NCBI GenBank assembly: GCA_014058105.1
Contig: JACGCM010000786.1
Coordinates: 1,240,001 to 1,304,000 of the forward strand
From: Kingdonia uniflora
Taxonomy: Eukaryota > Streptophyta > Magnoliopsida > Ranunculales > Circaeasteraceae
Direction: 5' to 3'
Length of the DNA: 64,000 nucleotides
Of this stretch, positions 33,161 through 51,270 are shown piece by piece. Made by a program: the position numbers and the translations under genes. The notes below the pieces were generated by a model that did not search any database, had not been told where the DNA came from, and saw only the letters and a program-made list of their open reading frames with translations. Numbering within the stretch: the first letter of the stretch is position 1; every line of letters starts with the position of its first letter.

Positions 33161-33940
33161 ATTTTTGTTGTGGAAAACCCAATAAACTTAGTTGTTAGAG
33201 AACCTCGAGATCGCATACTTATCGAAAATGGACTGCAGTTTAATCATAGAATGGATAACCATTATAGAAATCGCATAGAAGAGAAGAGGAGACAATCCAC
33301 AACACAAGCAATCTGCGAGAATAAAAGATCCACTATGAAACAAGAACGATTACAATCAATCTCTCTCACTAATCTTCTTCTTCTCCCTACCAAAATTGAA
33401 AATGTGACCCCTCTCAAGCCATAACGACTTGAGAGGCCGAAGCCCCTATTGGAGCTTCTCTCTCACCTCCCAAAAGCTTATCTTATAAAGCTATAGATCT
33501 AGATATTTTTAAAATTATCCTAATCTACTCCCTTATATATATTATAGGAGATGGTTACGATATTAGAATCCTAGTCTAAATTAAAGTCGATCACTCCAAA
33601 TCCTACCCTGAGTAGGCACCACTATTGTTGGAAACATCCCATGAATATGGTGTAATTAGTGTCTTACACAAAATGCAACACTAAAATCCAACTCCAACAA
33701 TAACTTGGACTTGAGAAAACCTATCCAACAATCTCCACCTTGACGAAAGTCGTCAATCAATCTGCAAGCAACAATCTCCACCTTGACGAAAGTTGTCAAT
33801 CAATCTTCAAGCCACCCTTCTGCAAATCCACCTTGGTTTGAAGATCTAAAGCCAAGTAGATACATACACCTCCACGGTGTACCCAAAACTGTAGAAGAAA
33901 ACACCAAGTTTTTATGCTACTGAAACTTGACAATATAATT
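33160..33940 (-). mobile_element. LTR insertion inside the LINE
   Basis: This 780 bp block has no LINE similarity and separates LINE reverse transcriptase (left) from the LINE zinc-binding tail (right). It contains CAACAATCTCCACCTTGACG, typical of plant copia LTRs in reverse orientation. That block lies inside a 43 bp tandem duplication at 33726-33811. Exact ends and target duplication were not resolved. Confidence 0.5.
33726..33811. repeat. 43 bp tandem duplication in an LTR
   Basis: Copies at 33726-33768 and 33769-33811 share AACAATCTCCACCTTGACG and GTCAATCAATCT, with three or four differences. Confidence 0.85.
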
Positions 33941-34650
33941 TGCATCAATCATATGTTAACCAGATTATTCCCCTACCAGATGGATTATTCTCTTTTTATC
34001 TCAAATCATGTCTACATCTGATATAAACCATATTACCTGCTTACCTCTTCTGCTAATATATCTGCTGCTTATTAAATGGCTACCTGAAAATAATTTTAGA
34101 TTAACTGTTAGATCTGCCTATTCTCATTTGGTTTATGCAGATTTACATGCTTCTCATAATCATTCTCCTATTATTACTTTCCCTTGGCACAAATGTATTT
34201 GGAAACTTAATCTGCCATATAGACTTCAGTTGTTTGCCTGGAAAATTAGTAGAGATATTCTGCCAGTAAAATCAAGATTGTTCAGTAATCACATCTTAAC
34301 TGATGATATTTATCATATTTGTCTTACAGAGACAGAGGGTATCTCAACATGCTCTGTTTCAATGTGGACAGGCTGATAGGGTCTGGTTATCTTCTTCTTT
34401 AGTAGATAGTGGTGAAACTCCTTCAGTTATTTTTTTTCCACTTTCCTTCTTTGTATCTATTATGGGAGGCATTTGGGAAGCTCGTAATAATGTTGTCTTT
34501 AATAATAAGAGTCCCCATCCTCTCAAATTTTTAACTCTGCTTCGTCTATTATGCATACTCTTTGTAATGATAATGTTAATACTGTGTTGAAAAAAAAAAC
34601 CTTGTGGTTTTATCCTTAGTTTGAATGGTTGATATCTAAGTGGTTTATTT
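33941..34650 (+). pseudogene. LINE reverse transcriptase tail, part 2
   Basis: The frame 34008-34376 reads NNFRLTVRSAYSHLVYADLH, WKLNLPYRLQLFAWKISRDI and LPVKSRLFSNHILTDD. This is the zinc-binding region that follows plant LINE reverse transcriptases (zf-RVT). The next frame reads ALFQCGQADRVWLSSSL and IWEARNNVVFNNK. It continues the same LINE as 32716-33160 and ends at another LTR insertion near 34650. Confidence 0.8.
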
Positions 34651-35300
34651 TTGTACTACATTGGGTATGTAGGTTACACAACTCTAGATTATAAGTAAGA
34701 GTTTACTTATGAGTTGTAATATGCGTGATTTGAGTTGTCTCCAACAGACACATCATGAGGTGTATCTTATGGTGTGACCATTGGTGAAGTGCCTTGTCTT
34801 AAGGTGTGACCTTTGGCGAAGAGTCGTAACTTGAGGTGTGACTTTTGGTGAAAATGCACTAACTTGAGGTGTAACCTTTGGTGAAGATGCACTAACTTGA
34901 GGTGTGACCTTTTGGTGAAGAGGTACTAACTTGAGGTGTAACCCTTTGTGAAGAGTCACCTATACTCTATATAAACCCAATTTCGTTTTTATTTTTTTTG
35001 AGTCAGTTTTTCAGAGTTTTCTTGAGTCATTTTCAAAAGAGAAAACAGACGCAATCGAAGTTCGTTTGGCAGAGAGATAGAAGTATTTTCTTCTCTTTGC
35101 GACTGATCGTTGTATAGGGGCTGATTATATCATGCAAAACACTGTGGCAGAGGAGAATCTGTCTTAAGGAGATAGTGTGCATGCACTAGACTCGATCATA
35201 TCCTGATAAGTGTTTTGATCTCTTTATAATCTCCTTAACTTGTTTTTGATATTGCAGATTTTGAGCACATGCTAACAACATACTGCAATAGATGCTTTGC
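34650..35300 (+). mobile_element. LTR insertion inside the LINE, with U3 minisatellite
   Basis: A TATA-like CTATATAAACCC at about 34973 follows a tandem array, then CT- and A-rich leader sequence. LINE coding resumes near 35340, so the block is an insertion. A start near TGTAGGTTACACAAC (about 34665) and an end near GCTAACA (about 35279) would give LTR-like TG...CA ends. Confidence 0.5.
34750..34965. repeat. Minisatellite, about six units of 31-34 bp
   Basis: The unit is close to ACTTGAGGTGTGACC followed by TTTGGTGAAGATGCACTA. It repeats with small changes directly upstream of the LTR TATA box. On the minus strand it encodes a meaningless repeat (SPKVTPQVS), which explains the small frame there. 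Confidence 0.85.
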
Positions 35301-35319
35301 ACATACATGATCCTTTTCT

Positions 35320-35862
35320 TATTATTCTACAAAGACAATCTTACTTTAAATGAACGACTGATGCTTATTGGATTAAGGAGACAAAACAAGGTGGTATTGG
35401 TTTTATTCTTTTGGATAAGTCTAATCATCCTATTTTTGCAGGCCACAAACCCACAACAGTAGATTGCCCAGGGGAAGCAAAAGGGCAATGTATTTGCTGG
35501 GCCATCGAACCCATGAAGCACTTGGTAGGAGGCAATGATGTTTTGCTCATTGCTGATTGTTTGAGAGTTATTTCCTATTTTCAAGATCCACATCTTGGAA
35601 TTCCTTGGAGCACAACAACTTTTTTGGATCCTTGTCTCACTGAGTGTAATAGGATTCCCTTTTTATCCTTTTTGTTTGTTAAGCGCCAGTTTAACTCTGT
35701 GGCCCATGAACTTGCTAGTCTGGGTCGGTTAAGTAGTACTATATATACTCTGTATAATTTTGCAAACTTACAAGATTGGGTATTCTACTCAGTCCAAACT
35801 CTGTTTATTTTTTTATCTATAATATATTGGGTGTTTGTAAAAAAAATAAAAATACAAAACAC
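35320..35862 (+). pseudogene. LINE RNase H and 3' end, part 3
   Basis: The frame reads TDAYWIKETKQGGIGFILLD, GEAKGQCICWAIEPMKHLVG, VLLIADCLRVISYFQDP and FVKRQFNSVAHELASLGRL. These are the plant LINE RNase H motifs: Asp in TDA, Glu in GEAK, Asp in ADC and His/Glu in VAHELA. An A-rich tail (about 35836-35862) ends the element. Parts 1-3 form one 5'-truncated LINE split by two LTR insertions. Confidence 0.8.
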
Positions 35863-36515
35863 TAGGGGGGAGCCACCTTTTTCCCTGACATGTCGCCTTG
35901 TCCCATGCACAATAAGTTATAAGAGCATATGCATCAGTAGAGTTGTTTGAAACATACTAAAATGACCCAATAGTAATCAACCTTGAATTTTACATAGCAG
36001 TGCCAAATTACTAAATGACACGTGGGAAAGAGAAACATGGGAGAGAACAGGAAAACTAATGCCGTTCAGAACTGCGAGACCTTTATTTTTAAAAAAAGAT
36101 TTCACGCATCGCAAACCGTTGAAACTAGTGACGTGTTTTAATCTGAGGCTTCTATTTTACCGCATTTGGGTGGGTTTTGTTGATGTTTTGGGTGCCATCC
36201 CTATTGTTGTGAGGTGAGTTTGAGAAAAAGAGGGTGGGTTGTCTCCACCTAAGCAACCCACCTTACTGCTCAAATGAGCTTTTCTAGAAGTAAAAAATAA
36301 CTCTTTGACTTCAGTTGACTGCCGTCGTCGTTGTCAGGAGCGGAGAAAAAAGAAAGAAAGAGGGAGTAATTTTCGTCCCTATCATAGCTGATTCTAAGAT
36401 CCAAAGGCCTTCTTGGGGTGGTTTAACACCATTTACTCAATTTCCACCAACTATCAAGTTTCAAGGGCAAGCAGTGTAATTTTCTGACAATTGTCAGGTC
36501 TTTTAAAAAGACAAT
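35863..36515. other. DDM1 upstream region
   Basis: No gene was recognised. This is the region between the LINE 3' end and the DDM1 core promoter. A palindrome CTGACAATTGTCAG lies at 36484-36497. Confidence 0.5.
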
Positions 36516-36524
36516 TTTCCCGCC
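36516..36524 (+). promoter_or_regulatory. E2F-type site in the DDM1 promoter
   Basis: TTTCCCGCC at 36516-36524 is an exact match to the plant E2F consensus (TTTSSCGC). It lies about 310 bases upstream of the DDM1 ATG and just before a TATA-like TTTAAATAGG (36540-36549). Plant replication and maintenance-methylation genes often carry such sites. Function here is inferred. Confidence 0.5.
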
Positions 36525-36834
36525 CAGTGATTCCCCCTCTTTAAATAGGTTTTCACATTTCCCCTCCCATTGCCGCTTCCTCTTCCGCTCAACACTCAAA
36601 GGTAATCTCTCTCTCTATCTCTCAAATCTTTTATTTCTCCCCCTTTGTATAGATCTGCTAAGTTCACATTTTGTAAAAATTAAAATTAGGGTTTCTAGTT
36701 TTTCCCCTTTTTTGTAATGCTATGAATCATCTCGGTCCGATTCAACTAAAACCATAGGTTTTCGAACAATTCGCATCTGATAGACCTTATGGTGTTGTCA
36801 ATTTCAGTAGTTTTCGAGGATTTTGTGGTGAGTT

Positions 36835-43365
<6,531 letters not shown>

Positions 43366-44640
43366 TATATGAATTTTTTTGCACATGATGTCTGGTTCAT
43401 CTTTCTCTTTTTCCTGTTTTTCCTATTGATGGGGTAGTGGTGATCTCTGTGAGAGCACATTTTCCTTCTCTTTTTCCAGACTTTTTGAAAAAGGATAGAT
43501 CCCATAGAATTTTTGTGAGCTTGAAAAGAGCAATGTTAGCATAAGTAGGCTTCCCTCCCTTTTTTCCTTTTGTAAATGTGAAGGCCTTAGTAAGGAGCAC
43601 GGCAGACACCCGAAATTCAGTAGTTTGGGGGGTCATATTGACCTACTTGATTCTCCATTGAGCTGTTTTGATTTTGTTGGAGGATTTCTTTTGGGAATTA
43701 TTGAACAGATGTATTCGAAGATGATTGCAAAACATTATTCAATATTAATTATTGTTAAGTTTATGGCCTTAATATAATTTGAGAATTATTTTGTTTGGTT
43801 TGTCGAAGAACATCAGTATGTTGTTTTTGCTACTAGACTGTGTTGTGCATTGGTTTTGTGCAGAAATGTTTGGAAACCAGATAATTGATTCCTTCCCCAC
43901 GTCCAATGACAAGTTATTGCTTTACTTCTAGCAGCTTTGATGCCTGTGAACCAAATTAACTGTGCAGTTATGCTAGTTGAATAAGAATGAAGCTTGGTGA
44001 AATTTTGAAGAAAGAAGCAAATATTGCAGGCTTCTTCGATCCTTTTCTCCTGGGAGAGTTGCTACATCTAGGGAAGACAAAATTCATAAAGATCATTTGC
44101 ATCAGAATTACGATTCTTGCAATCATAGCGAAATAAGCGGTGTTGAAGAAAACATATCATAAAAAGGTGAAAAGAACCCCGCTATTGGTTACTACTAACT
44201 GGCTTCGCAATTTCAACTTCTGCTCCTGTAGTGTTAAATTACCAATTACTCTAGGTTTGAGGCATTGAAGATGTGATGATCTGTGAAATGTTTCATTCTT
44301 ATTCACATATTCACGGTTATATTTGTGGAGTTGTAAATTTTGGACTTCTGCAAACTCTTGCTGCCAAGACAGTCTGTGCGTCTATGGTCGTCAGTATTTG
44401 AGGTATCGACATGCCACCTGATATAACTATTTCTGCATCACAGTAAAGCCAAAACACCAAATTAATGCCATGTACTGAATAGCATCTTTGCCTTCTTTCA
44501 TAGCATGATATCTGTCTTTAACTAATCAAAATAACCTCGTAAATATTGGTATAGTGGAAGAAGGATGAAACATTAATAAGATCTATGGATGTCGTTTTCC
44601 TATTATTTATGTGTCAGTTTTGAATTCTACTTTCCTCTTA
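43366..44640. other. DDM1 3' region and spacer
   Basis: Likely 3' untranslated sequence and terminator of DDM1 (several AATATAA/AATAAG-like signals from 43740 on). No other gene was recognised. Confidence 0.5.
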
Positions 44641-44893
44641 GAGCATCTCAGTTGGTTTTCTCCTACAGACCTCACTCAGTTGGGTGAAAAATACCAAAAT
44701 CTAACTGAGTGAGGTCCAATTTTCTCCAAATGTACCTCTTTTCTCAACAGGCGCCTAAATGTTGGGCGCCAATTTAATTCTTTAATATATATATATATAT
44801 ATTTTTTTTCAATCAGGCTGCACATTGGAAAGCAAGCCCAACATTGTTTTTTTTTTAGGAGGAAAACCAAGTGAGGTACTTTAGGAGATGCTC
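44641..44893. mobile_element. PIF/Harbinger (Tourist-like) MITE with TTA target duplication
   Basis: The ends are GAGCATCTC and GAGATGCTC, with TTA duplicated on both sides (44638-44640 and 44894-44896). Subterminal sequences GGTTTTCTCC and GGAGGAAAACC are also opposed. Length is 253 bp. It contains a stem made by CTCACTCAGTTGGGTG and CTAACTGAGTGAG and a GCGCC pair. It has no coding capacity. Confidence 0.9.
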
Positions 44894-45004
44894 TTAGAAA
44901 AATAATGCCAAAAGCTAATAAACCTTAGGGGGAAAACTTTAAAAAATCACAAGATTTAAACCATGTCTTGTAGCCTGTAGGATACTAATGCCAAAAGCTC
45001 TTAC

Positions 45005-46376
45005 CTATTCCTTCTCGAACGGATAAGTTCGGCCTGAGAATCTCATTTGGATTGACGGGGAAAATATCCCCCATATAGAGGTGGTTAGTAGGTACATAAA
45101 GCGCAGCAGAGCTCTTCTTCACCCACACTCCTCTGAAGAATCACCATAGATGTGATGAACCCAAAAGCATATTCCCCAATACGTGGATGCCTTATGATTG
45201 CAACTTCTTTGAAGGCATGGGTGTTCTGATCTGCAAGAGCACTATATAAAGCTTATGACTTAAGGAATATAAGAGTACAAGTTAAGAAGTACGAATAATA
45301 TATTCCCCAGGTGATATTGCTGCGTTTATTTGCTTCGACACAGAGTAAATATAGCTAATAAGAGGCATTTTCTTAATAAACCATTCCCCAACTCCAAGAA
45401 CAGAAGCACCCCGCCATGAGGACATGAACACCCCAGCCAAAAAGATGAATGTGATCGAAGTGATGAATCTAAGACCTGCATTAAGTAAAAATTAGTTTAG
45501 AACCCATGGTGATGGCATACGATCAGGCATGTTCTCAAGTCTTGTAAGAACACTAAGCAATGTGGAAGATACTTGCCAAATACATTGATCCCAAGATGCG
45601 TATATATTGGGGAGAAGAATCCATCCACAAAATGAAATAAGCACCAAGTGATATAGAATGTAATCGCCATGGGAAGAAGAATGACACTGTAAAACAATGA
45701 TAAATAACACTTAAATTAACTTTCTGTAATTCACTTATTTATAACACTGGTTTCATTTGTGGGCGACTCATTCTTTTGAGTGATCCTAACTTTCAAGTAA
45801 TTCCATTAACGGGAGAGCAATTTTTGAATAGGTGTATAAGTATAGGTTTCACTGATCATCAATTAGGTAAATCATTAAACAGAGAAAGTTACCATCCTGT
45901 CATAAATTTTTTTGACGCCCAGCTCCTAATGACTTTAGAAAAGGCCTAATGATCAGAAAAAACAGATGGGTTAGATTTTGGCACAAATCAATTTCTAGTA
46001 CATTTCTAAATAAACACTACCCAACAATTAAAATATGAATCATAACTATCGATGAACTCTTACGCACAACTTCTAGGTAGATTTAACATGGAAGCCACTG
46101 TCATTTCAGTAATGCGATATTATCTGAAACTTCAATTTTCATAACAAAAACTCATTAAGCTACTTACTTTGTTTAGCATGAATGCAATTGCACTTGTTTG
46201 ACATGATTTAGTATCTCTGGGTTTTGAGGAGAGAAAAAAAGTGTACCTCTTTGCCTGTGTGATGGTGAGAAGAAGGGGCTGTAGCCGAAGAGGATTTCGA
46301 GAGTCCGGCTTCTTGGATCCCTCCAGAGACTGGAATTAGTAACTCCAGATCTCTATCTGTCTCTACTCGACGCCAT
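45005..46376 (-). pseudogene. LIKE-COV (COV1/LCV family) membrane protein gene, broken
   Basis: Five exons align to the family: 46376-46247 (DLELLIPVSGGIQEAG...SSHHHTGKE), 45945-45893 (AFSKVIRSWASKKFMTG), 45686-45577 (CVILLPMAITFYITW...VDGFFSPIYTHLGINVFG, followed by a GC-type donor), 45475-45308 (LRFITSITFIFLAGVFMSSW...FIKKMP) and 45230-45005 (DQNTHAFKEVAIIRHPRIGE...). COV-family proteins are integral membrane proteins affecting vascular patterning and vacuolar sorting in Arabidopsis. Three lesions argue against function: the ATG (46376-46374) is out of frame with exon 1, the exon 4 donor reads G/GG instead of G/GT, and exon 5 has a frameshift after EELCC. The last exon (usually EIVVSGGM-MPQ) was not found. 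Sequencing error could explain one lesion but hardly all. Confidence 0.8.
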
Positions 46377-46973
46377 CTCTCTCTGATCTCTTTTCTCAGT
46401 ATAACAAAACCACCAAGAAAGACACTTGTATTTGTAACCGAAAATAGATCAAATTCGCGCGAAAAATATAACAAACTCTACCTGATCCCCTACCTCGGGA
46501 GCTAAATAATTAAAGGACTACACATCACCTCAGATTTTGTGTTTACAAGTGGTGCTGATTTACTTTGGAGCTGTGAATTACAAGCCACACACGGCCGAAA
46601 GATTTGGGAGCTTAGTTCGATAATAAACAGATACAGATATTCACATCATGATCTACACAAATGAGACATGACCTCCTCATTAAAGGAGGAAGAAAAAAGA
46701 GAGGAAATTACGCGGTTGTTCTGATTCTCATCACAAAGCAATAAAAATTCCACTCCAATGATGAATAAATGTTAAAACATTTTGGTAAACAAAAAGAATA
46801 ACAAACAAAGATATAACACATACAGCACACATAAAATAGTTAGACATCCAGCAAGAACCAGAAACGGAGGGTACTGCTCAACCCAGAAACAGACCTTTGG
46901 CTTTCAAGGGGAACACAACGCAGGGAAAAGGGTAAGAGTGAAAGGAAAAATGCTTTTCACGACTATTTCTCAA
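46377..46973. other. Spacer between CAP1 3' end and the LCV relic
   Basis: Probably the CAP1 3' untranslated region and the former promoter of the LCV gene, both on the minus strand. No other feature was seen. Confidence 0.5.
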
Positions 46974-49900
46974 TTAGGCTCCTGAGTGTGAGACGGGAGA
47001 TGTCAAGAACTGCCCGTCCTTAAATACACTAATAAATTGTTGTGGTAATGCATGCTCCCCCTGCAATGCAATAAATAATGATTATAGTTAGTATTTCGAC
47101 ATCCTGCAAAAGAAAAAGGTGTGGAAGTTACATATGCAAATGGAATTAGATAATTCCGAAAAATGAGTAGAACAAAACTACTTGTATAGTATTTTGACCA
47201 TCAAAACTACATTTCCTAGACAATACATGAATAAATAGCAAAGATGCATAATATGCTTTAGTGAAAAACAACGGATCATTATGTCTTACAGAAGTACACA
47301 AGTTTTGTGTTTCAGATAAAGATGAAAAAAATTCTTGTGTAGAATGTGAGTAATACGGAATTCTGATAACTGGGTCGGTAGATTTGGTACTTAATAACAA
47401 ATACATGAGTAATCTAAGGTCAGGTCATATTTCACTGGAGTTGTAAGCAATTTGTTAAGGTCCTAGATTGCTATTGAAATAAGAACAGATGTCTACATAC
47501 AAAAATCAAAATATGAGCCATAAGGGGAACATCAAATTTAGGATACAGCCATAATACTGGTTAGTACAGATGTATCCCCAAATAAGCAAAAAAAATCCGA
47601 GTACGTAGATTTTGGGTTTGGGACTAAGGAGAATAATTAGAAGGTGAAAACCAATTAACACAAACTATTGATCGTTTTGGAGGGAAAGGCAAACATATTC
47701 TTTTGCTGAGCCCAAATTAAAACAACAAAAGAAGTGCAACCTTAAGCGGGAACAAGAATATAGAATAAAGAGGTCCATACCCAATCATCGCTTGCTTCAG
47801 CTCCAGGTACTAATACATTGATTTCACTTGACTTAGCCGTTGTAATAGAGGTTTCTAAGGAATCCTTGCTTAGATACAGTTGGCAGCCTGTTGTATTGTC
47901 CACTGAAATTGTTGGTGCCGAACCCTGAAAACATACGATTGTAAGAACAATTTTTCCATTAAACATCTCAAGCTATTCAATTTTCAACAACCTATTCAAT
48001 GGATTTTGCTTGTAACGATTGAATTTTTTGGGCAGGGGAATATATCCCCTTGCTAGGTTGATCCTGAATTCAGTTCATGGATCTATAAATTGCTATCAGG
48101 TTATTGCCATAGTCTCACTCCCAATATTTATCTTTCCAATTTTTCTAAAATATTCCTGAATTTTGCTCTCCACATTGCTTTTATTTTACTTAGATTTTCT
48201 CTTTTTGACTTTTTCTATTCTCGGGATTTTCTCATTAGAGTTGCTCAATCCAAATTTTAACTCTGAGGTTTTTCTAATTTAGACTCAATCTTGAAATTTT
48301 TTATATATATTTTGTATCTCTAGAAATTTATATCTGCAAATTTAACCAATTTGTAAATTTTCTATTAGCAATTCCAGTTTCCCAATGTCATTTATTGTTA
48401 GATTCATCCAGCATATCTTTCCAAATTTTCCACTTTCCTTACTCCATAGTTTACTACCCTCTAATTTCACCTTCTAGATGTTTCACCTTTTTCTAGACTT
48501 TCTAGATTTCCATACTTTGCGCTACTTAAATCTTCTCTCAAGAGCTTCACTCAATAAAAGGTTTTTTTTCCTTTTCCTTCAGGGTTACTTCGAGATACTC
48601 ATACCCCCTTGATTTCTTCTATAAGTATTTCACATATTATAACCATATTCATTTTTGGGTTCAATCTTTATGTTCACTGGTCCTACAGTCTCCTAAAGCA
48701 AATGCAGGAAAGTAAAACCAATTCTAAAGTAAAATAATAACGAGGCTCTATCCTCCCCAAAAATATTACAATTTACATAACACCAAATATTGAGCTGAAG
48801 AAACTGGAAATAGACACGTACCTGACATTGCACCTCGACTCCATTGCAGTTAACAATCTCACAAGCCGCTACAACATCCTGTTCCACATGAATTAAATTC
48901 ACGGAAGAGTATTTCATTTAAATTGTGTAACATTGTAATGTATAAGCTTCTCTACTAACCATAAAAACAACTGCCATTTTCGTGCATTTATCAACGGTTA
49001 TGTTGTTCACTTTCCCTGCAGATTAATAAAGTGATAGTAATCAGCTTGTACATGCCTCAGAAAAGTCTATATGTAAATGCAATATGAAATCAACGCTAAA
49101 ACCTTAACAATTCCTATAGCTTTGAATTTTGCACATGCCTAATAATTACCTTGGATTTGTAGTACGGAATCTTTGCATCCAAAAACATATACGGACTGCT
49201 TAGAATCACAATCATCAATAACTAAGTTCTTCCTTCCAATTTGATTCTCAACCACCCACCTGCGAAACAAATATAATCATGAAGGAAAAATTACACAAAA
49301 AAATTTAACCTTAAAGAGTATCTTAATTACACTCACTTGCGGCCCATTTGAAGTTCTAGCTTTGGAGGTCCGGTTTTAGAGAACGAAGAGGAACCAGTGC
49401 GAGTTTCTTTTCCACTGGCACCAACAATGCCAGTTTTATCCGTACGGTTTTTCGACTTCATGTCGTCTGTTACCTTTCTCAAACCTATTAAAAATGATTA
49501 TGATGGATCAAAACATTATCGATATTCCGATATATAAGACATATCATGTCTACGATAGAAATCCTAGAATGGCCGATATATCGGTTGCATACTTTTTGAA
49601 AAACGATTGTCGAATGGTTAATTTATCGCTTGTCACGATTTCTTGGAGACATCTCTGATAATGAAAACACAATCCGAACTTAATAGATATTCGGTTTATG
49701 GTGGATCGATGTATCAGCCGAATACAGACAAGCTGATCTTTAATTATAACAATTAATTGGTTACCAGCAGTCACAGTTTCTCCCGAGCTGATCTCTTGAA
49801 ATACAGCTGCCATCCCTGCCTTCGGTCGTGATGCTGGAGCTTTAGAAGAGTCAGAGCTGAAGAGAGAACCTGCTGGAGGAGGTGGAGGGGCAGGGGCACC

Positions 49901-51270
49901 TGGTGGAGGTGCTTTTGAGGAGGCTCGTGCAGGGGCTGAAACATTCGCTTTTCCAGTCAAACTCCATACTGGACCCAAAGGATAGAAGCTCTTAACATAA
50001 TCCCTCAACCCATGTATATAAAGCTCCTTCAGAGCTTTAGCCCATTCCACGTGATCTGGATCTTTACTTTTGTACTCAACAAGAATCTGAATACAAAAAT
50101 GTCATTATTCACACTCTGAAGTCTGAATAGCCTATACAAGGTGGAAATCATAGATTCAGCTAGAACGTTGTAACGATTGAATATCCCCCACCACCACCCA
50201 ACAAATATTGAAAAGCAAGCCAAAAAGATATAGGACGGCGATACAAAAACTAATCAGCCTATACATATACCTTATTGTTATAAAATTCAGCCATTTGCCA
50301 ACTTTCTTCAACGTGTGCAATTGGAAGACTCATACCTTGAAAAATGAAAATAATCATAACAAAAGGATGATAACTGAAAACCAAGGACTAATTTCAAGAT
50401 CAACATATAAAATTTAAGCATATAGTTCTCTCACCACAATCTTTGCCAGAGTAGGCAATCCAAGCTAATGCCGTGAGACTATCAGCAGCACTTTTCAAGT
50501 GATTAAAAAAATCAGAACGCCTTCCTTCAGTCAGTGCATTCGCTTTCACGATCACTTCATTCAACGGCCGGAGAAACTCTTCAAGACCTGCAAGGTCAGG
50601 TTTCTGAAACATAGGGAGCAAAAGGACGTTAATACCACCAAGTTATTAAATATAAAAGAACCACAGTCACATACTCATGGTAAATATCAGGGATGTCGAA
50701 GTTTCACAAAAAAATTATGGCATAAAAAGATTTGCAAAAAAAAAACTACTGAGGTCAAAACATTTGTGTAAAATAGGTTTGCATTTCTAATTCATGTAGG
50801 ACGATTTCGAGGCAAAATCCCACATTACATAGTTTCTTAAAACTAAAATAAAAACCAATGTATATAAAATCAAACAGCAGCAATTAAAATGCACTAATCA
50901 ACACTCGTAGATCTAAACATTTTAACCTAATCTACACAGTAACGTATCTCATAATCACAAATTTAACTGGAAATCAAAAGGGAAAACCAACCTGACTTTG
51001 CTTGATTTGGATCAAAAGCTCCTTTTGCACTGAAAACGCCTCTTCGAGAACCTTTGTAACCTCAAGAGCTTTTCCACCAATCTTCTCCCCAGCAGCAGAA
51101 ACCCTACCGAGAAATTGCACCATTAGATCATCGAATGCAGCAATCGAAGGATCTAGTGGCGCTTCATCTGCGCCACTTTCGATCAATCGAAATCCGGATG
51201 ATGATGATGATGAAATCGATTCTAATCGAGCAACCGCAGACTCCAATCTCTGTATCAGACTCTCCTCCAT
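46974..51270 (-). CDS. CAP1: Adenylyl cyclase-associated protein (actin-monomer recycling factor)
   Basis: Ten exons join in phase to 478 residues (about 476 in Arabidopsis CAP1): 51270-50992, 50603-50435, 50335-50271, 50086-49765, 49484-49337, 49259-49150, 49015-48960, 48878-48822, 47924-47781, 47060-46974. CAP binds G-actin and speeds ADP-ATP exchange, working with profilin and cofilin in the cytosol. The N-terminal helical domain begins MEESLIQRLESAVARLESIS and includes DYVKSFYPLGPVW. A proline run at 230-244 (APPPGAPAPPPPPAG) may bind profilin or SH3 proteins. A WH2-like LRKVTDDM is at 280-287. The C-terminal beta-helix CARP domain starts near 318 (RKWVVENQIG) and the protein ends PVSHSGA. 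Everything expected is present and no lesion was found. The 5' leader has a long CT repeat. Confidence 0.95.

Noticed and set aside
34753..34959. Repeat protein-like frame (SPKVTPQVS) on the minus strand
   Set aside because: It is the translation of a DNA minisatellite in an LTR, not a gene.
44262..44300. Possible last exon of the COV/LCV relic (MPQ-like reading)
   Set aside because: Only a few residues match, the expected glycine-rich lead is absent and no acceptor fits the phase.
47146..47406. 86-residue minus-strand frame in CAP1
   Set aside because: It lies wholly in the intron before the last CAP1 exon and has no domain.
50499..50771. 90-residue plus-strand frame
   Set aside because: Antisense of CAP1 exon 2 plus intron sequence.
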